Source: Streptomyces alfalfae
Lineage (GTDB): Bacteria > Actinomycetota > Actinomycetes > Streptomycetales > Streptomycetaceae
Reading direction: 5' to 3'
NCBI RefSeq assembly: GCF_004127445.1
Contig: NZ_QEXM01000038.1
Location: 304,774-368,773 of the forward strand
Length of the DNA: 64,000 nt
The position numbers and the translations under genes were made by a program. The notes under the pieces were generated by a model that was not told the DNA's origin, made no database searches, and worked only from the letters and a program-made list of their open reading frames with translations. This document shows, piece by piece, positions 61,297 through 64,000 of this stretch (the stretch's first letter is position 1; every line of letters starts with the position of its first letter).

Positions 61297-62534
61297 CGGC
61301 GCTGATCGGCGGCGGACTCCGGCACGGGGCGCAGTAACCGCTCGCCGAGCAACACCGCGCAGGCCCCGACGGTCAGCATCCCGCCGGCGAGGAAGGCGCC
61401 CCGCACGTCGGCGAGCGGCAGGACCAGGCCACCGATCGCGGCGCCCGCCGCGATACCGGCGTTATAGGCACCGGAGTTCGCCGCGAGGGCGATGTCCGTG
61501 CGTCCCGGGGCGCAGTGCAGCATCGCGTTCTGTGTGGTCATGAAGGCCGGCCCGAGTGCACCGCCCATCAACACCAGGAAGACCACCGCAGCCACCGGGT
61601 CGGCGCCGGCCGCGTACAGGCCGAGCATGCCCACCGCCTGCGTGACCAGCGCCGTGGCCAGCGCGGCGTGCGGAAAGCGGTCGAGCAGCGCCCCGGTGAT
61701 GCTCACCCCGGCCAGACACGCCACACCGAAGGCCACGAGCAAGGCGTTGACCGCGCTCGGCGAGAATCCGCTCACCTCGCCGAGGAACTTCACCATGTAG
61801 GTGAACCCCGCGAACGCCCCGGTGGCGGCCAGGGCCCCGGCCGCCAGGACGACACCGAACCGGCGGACGTCGGGACGGGTCCCGTAGGCGGCGGGCTGCT
61901 CCTCCGGACGTGAGGTCGGCAGCAGAGCCGCGATCGTCACGAGGGAGACGAGGCCCAGGCCGGCCAGCAGCGCGATGGGCACCGTCCAGTCGCTCCACCG
62001 TCCGAGCCAGGTCCCGGCGGGGACACCGAGCACGAGGGCGAGCGAACCGGCGACGGACAGCGCCCCGATCACGCGCCCGCGGACCTCGGGCGGGAACAGG
62101 CCCACCGCGACCGGCCCCATCACCGCCCAGAACAGCGCCTGGGCGAGCGCGGTCAGCAGCCGCGCCGCGAGGAGCAGCCAGTACGAGGTGGACAGCGCCG
62201 CCACCAGACTGGAGACGACGAGCGCGGCCAGCAGACCGGTGAGCACATGACGCCGCGGCACGGCCCGCACGGCGTGGGCGAGCGGTAAGGACGCCACGGC
62301 CACCATCACGCCGTAACCGGTGACCAGCAGACCGACCGCTGACACCGACACCCGCAGGCTCTCGGAGATGAGCTCCAGGAGGCCGACCGGCAGGTTCTCC
62401 GCCGTGTTGAAGGTGAAGGCGGCCAGCATCAGCGCCACGAGGACCGCCGACCGGCGCCACGGAGCCGGCTGCGCCGCGGCCACCCGGCCCGCTCCTGACC
62501 TCATCCGCCGTGCCCGCTCCGTGACATCGTCCAT
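61245..62534 (-). CDS. MFS transporter, AraJ/Cmx-like (429 aa), contains a TTA codon
   Basis: Twelve membrane segments with the DHA1 pattern: FTFNTAENLPVGLLELISES, LLVTGYGVMVAVASLPLAHA, TALAQALFWAVMGPVAVGLF, GLLYAAG-like VGMLGLYAAGADPVAAVVFL. Similar proteins export sugars, chloramphenicol or arabinose-type compounds. Codon 83 (Leu, bases 62286-62288) is TTA, so bldA control is likely. Start ATG 62534; an inner ATG at 62504 is possible. The C-terminal end overlaps the convergent thioesterase gene by 52 bases. Confidence 0.88.
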   Translation of the reverse strand: MDDVTERARRMRSGAGRVAAAQPAPWRRSAVLVALMLAAFTFNTAENLPVGLLELISESLRVSVSAVGLLVTGYGVMVAVASLPLAHAVRAVPRRHVLTGLLAALVVSSLVAALSTSYWLLLAARLLTALAQALFWAVMGPVAVGLFPPEVRGRVIGALSVAGSLALVLGVPAGTWLGRWSDWTVPIALLAGLGLVSLVTIAALLPTSRPEEQPAAYGTRPDVRRFGVVLAAGALAATGAFAGFTYMVKFLGEVSGFSPSAVNALLVAFGVACLAGVSITGALLDRFPHAALATALVTQAVGMLGLYAAGADPVAAVVFLVLMGGALGPAFMTTQNAMLHCAPGRTDIALAANSGAYNAGIAAGAAIGGLVLPLADVRGAFLAGGMLTVGACAVLLGERLLRPVPESAADQRRHPPSAPSGLLRRISVC

Positions 62535-62581
62535 GGAGGTACCTCACCGGGCAGGCTGCCCCCGCCGCAACCGCATTCATC

Positions 62582-62630
62582 CGACGCCGACAGCCGACGG
62601 CCGATAGTCGACGGCCGACAGTCGACACGG
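62582..62630. repeat. 14-bp CGACGGCCGAyAGT repeats
   Basis: Two near-identical 14-bp units (62595-62608 and 62609-62622) follow a third degenerate one (62582-62594) in the region between the MFS gene and the NTF2-like gene. They are short and probably slippage products. Confidence 0.5.
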
Positions 62631-62745
62631 CCAAGGCCAGGGGGATCGGCACCGAGCCGGGTGGGTGTGGCATGCCCTGCCACGGTGTCGCCGCCGCTCC
62701 TACCGTCGGACATGTGAGCAACCGTCCGATGGAGGGCCTTCGAGC

Positions 62746-63348
62746 ATGACCAACGAACTGAGCCGACGCCGGGTACTCGGCAGCACTGCCGTCGCCGCGG
62801 TCGGAGCGTACGTCGCTGCCCCGACGTCCGCGAGCGCAGCGAACGGGGCGAACGGAGCGAGTGGCGCGAACGCGGCGCGTGGAGACGTTGAGCGGAGCGT
62901 GGCCAGAAGGACCCGCGAGTGGGTCTTCGGCTGGGACCGTGCCGAGGACGACGGGACGTTCGTGTTCCGGGACACTTTCGGCCACCTCTACGACTGGCAT
63001 GGCAGGGACACCCTGTACTACGACGACTTCGACCCCGAGCACCGGATCGCGCGGAGCGTCGCGGAGTACGAGTCCATCTGGGAACCCGTCTTCAACCAGC
63101 TGCGGAGGGCGGAACACTGGATCGCCCGTGAACCGGACGTCGCGCGCTCGGGCGGTTTCGCCAGTGCCTACGTCGTCTTCATCGCGCGGCTCACCAGGGC
63201 GGACGGCGCGGTGGTCGGAAGCAGGACGACGTCGGCGCTGGTCTGGCGCCGCACTCGGGACGGCTGGCGCATCACGCGGGACCACACGTCATCGGTGCTC
63301 CTCACCCCGCGGGAACTGACCGCGGCGATCGCGGACGCCGAGCGCTGA
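62746..63348 (+). CDS. Tat-exported NTF2/SnoaL-like protein (200 aa)
   Basis: The N-terminus TNELSRRRVLGSTAVAAVGA YV is a Tat signal with twin arginine (RRR) and an ASA cleavage region, followed by an Ala/Gly/Asn-rich linker (ANGANGASGANAARG). The mature part is an SgcJ/DUF4440-like NTF2 fold: FVFRDTFGHLYDWHGRDTLY, IARSVAEYESIWEPVFNQLR and VWRRTRDGWRITRDHTSSVL. Such folds bind small ligands or catalyse isomerisation; no active site can be named. GGAGGGCC precedes ATG 62746. Confidence 0.82.
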   Translation: MTNELSRRRVLGSTAVAAVGAYVAAPTSASAANGANGASGANAARGDVERSVARRTREWVFGWDRAEDDGTFVFRDTFGHLYDWHGRDTLYYDDFDPEHRIARSVAEYESIWEPVFNQLRRAEHWIAREPDVARSGGFASAYVVFIARLTRADGAVVGSRTTSALVWRRTRDGWRITRDHTSSVLLTPRELTAAIADAER

Positions 63349-63397
63349 GCCGGCGGCGCGACTCGGGGAGGTGCGGTTCCGGCCTATTCTGTGGGGC

Positions 63398-64000
63398 ATG
63401 AGTCGTTGGGAAGAGCTGACCGGCGGGACGTCGGGCGAGGACTATGCCGCTCGGTTCGCGGCCCTGGCCGACAGCGGCAAGGACATGCACGGTGAGGCAC
63501 GGCTGTGTGCCGCGCTGATGCCCGCGGGGGCGCGGGTGCTGGATGCCGGATGTGGCACCGGCCGGGTCATGATCCGGTTGGCGGAGCTCGGGTACGACTG
63601 CGTCGGGGTCGACCGCGACGCGTCCATGCTGGCCGTGGCGCGCAGACAGGCGCCGGAACTGCTCTGGGCCCAGGCCGATCTGGCCACGCTCGACCCGGCC
63701 GAGCTGCGGATCGCGGCGGACTTCGACCTCGTGGTCGCCGCCGGCAACATCTTCCCGCTCCTCGCGCCCGGCACCGAGGCGGAGGTTGTCAGGCGCTTGG
63801 CGGCGACCCTGCGTCCGGGCGGCCTCCTGGTCGCGGGCTTCGGCCTGGACGCGGCCCACCTGCCGGTGCCGCCCACCATCACCCTGCCCGAGTACGACGC
63901 CCACTGCGCCGCGGCCGGCCTGACCCTGGCCGACCGCTTCGCGACGTGGGACGCCGACCCCTACCACGGCGGCGGCTACGCCGTCAGCGTCCACCGGGCC
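63398..64000 (+). CDS. SAM-dependent methyltransferase (C-terminus beyond window)
   Basis: The frame is open from ATG 63398 to the window edge (201 codons). The SAM motif is ARVLDAGCGTGRVMIRLAEL, then GYDCVGVDRDASMLAVARRQ, and the later motif RLAATLRPGGLLVAGFGLDA. This is a small class I methyltransferase; the substrate is unknown. A -10-like TATTCT (63385-63390) lies 7 bases before the ATG, suggesting a leaderless transcript. The protein is cut by the window end, probably near its natural C-terminus. Confidence 0.88.
   Translation, partial: MSRWEELTGGTSGEDYAARFAALADSGKDMHGEARLCAALMPAGARVLDAGCGTGRVMIRLAELGYDCVGVDRDASMLAVARRQAPELLWAQADLATLDPAELRIAADFDLVVAAGNIFPLLAPGTEAEVVRRLAATLRPGGLLVAGFGLDAAHLPVPPTITLPEYDAHCAAAGLTLADRFATWDADPYHGGGYAVSVHRA

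Overview
The window is high-GC DNA with GTG/TTG starts, strong AGGAGG-type ribosome sites, ATGA/GTGA gene overlaps and rare TTA leucine codons. Together with the gene families present, this points to a Streptomyces (or close relative) chromosome. The content is mostly accessory: catabolism, resistance, regulation, one polyketide synthase and several multidomain NTPase/protease-type genes. No tRNA, rRNA, CRISPR array or intact mobile element was seen.

Layout. 1-8880: a HutD protein cut by the window edge, a small membrane protein, an epoxide-hydrolase-like enzyme, a TetX-like flavin monooxygenase, an acyl-CoA oxidase-like enzyme, a RibD-C reductase, a GNAT acetyltransferase and a secreted amidase. 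9062-17236: one gene encoding a complete single-module polyketide synthase (acyl ligase-ACP-KS-AT-DH-KR-ACP-TE). 17326-23288: a MerR-PP2C fusion, a decayed methyltransferase, then a leaderless mini-ORF coupled to an unknown 498-aa protein, a MoxR AAA+ ATPase and a vWA/HExxH protein. 23414-26908: a flavin monooxygenase and MFS exporter operon with a divergent TetR repressor and a perfect 17-bp operator. 27223-30217: arsenic resistance (arsC; divergent arsR-acr3-flavoprotein). 30259-33993: a SulP transporter with divergent MerR, and an ECF sigma factor with divergent AhpD-like protein.

34162-39076: an EF-hand protein, a 22-bp-stem hairpin, then a furan-phosphate synthase (MfnB family, TTA as second codon) followed by a zinc alcohol dehydrogenase and an O-methyltransferase-like gene. 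A small unknown protein and two truncated genes fused head to head follow. 39478-46215: a BxlEFGA-like xylo-oligosaccharide importer with a GH3 glycosidase, a LacI regulator and two CGAAA-N3-TTTCG operators. 46364-48038: two uncharacterised proteins flanking a frameshifted remnant and an 11-G homopolymer. 48070-53022: a urease operon (fused gamma-beta subunit, C, F, G, D; no ureE). 53221-57838: a Trypco1-like small protein with a 1406-aa trypsin-STAND NTPase-TM-beta-propeller protein. 58004-64000: a YeeE/YedE sulfur transporter with an upstream mini-ORF, an aminoglycoside-phosphotransferase-fold protein, a hotdog thioesterase, an MFS transporter, a Tat-exported NTF2-like protein and a methyltransferase cut by the window end.

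The most unusual parts are the furan-phosphate synthase cluster (34750-37872), the MerR-PP2C/MoxR/vWA neighbourhood (17253-23288), the trypsin-STAND/Trypco1 pair (53221-57838) and the free-standing single-module PKS. All functional statements are from reading the sequence and family knowledge; no database search was possible.
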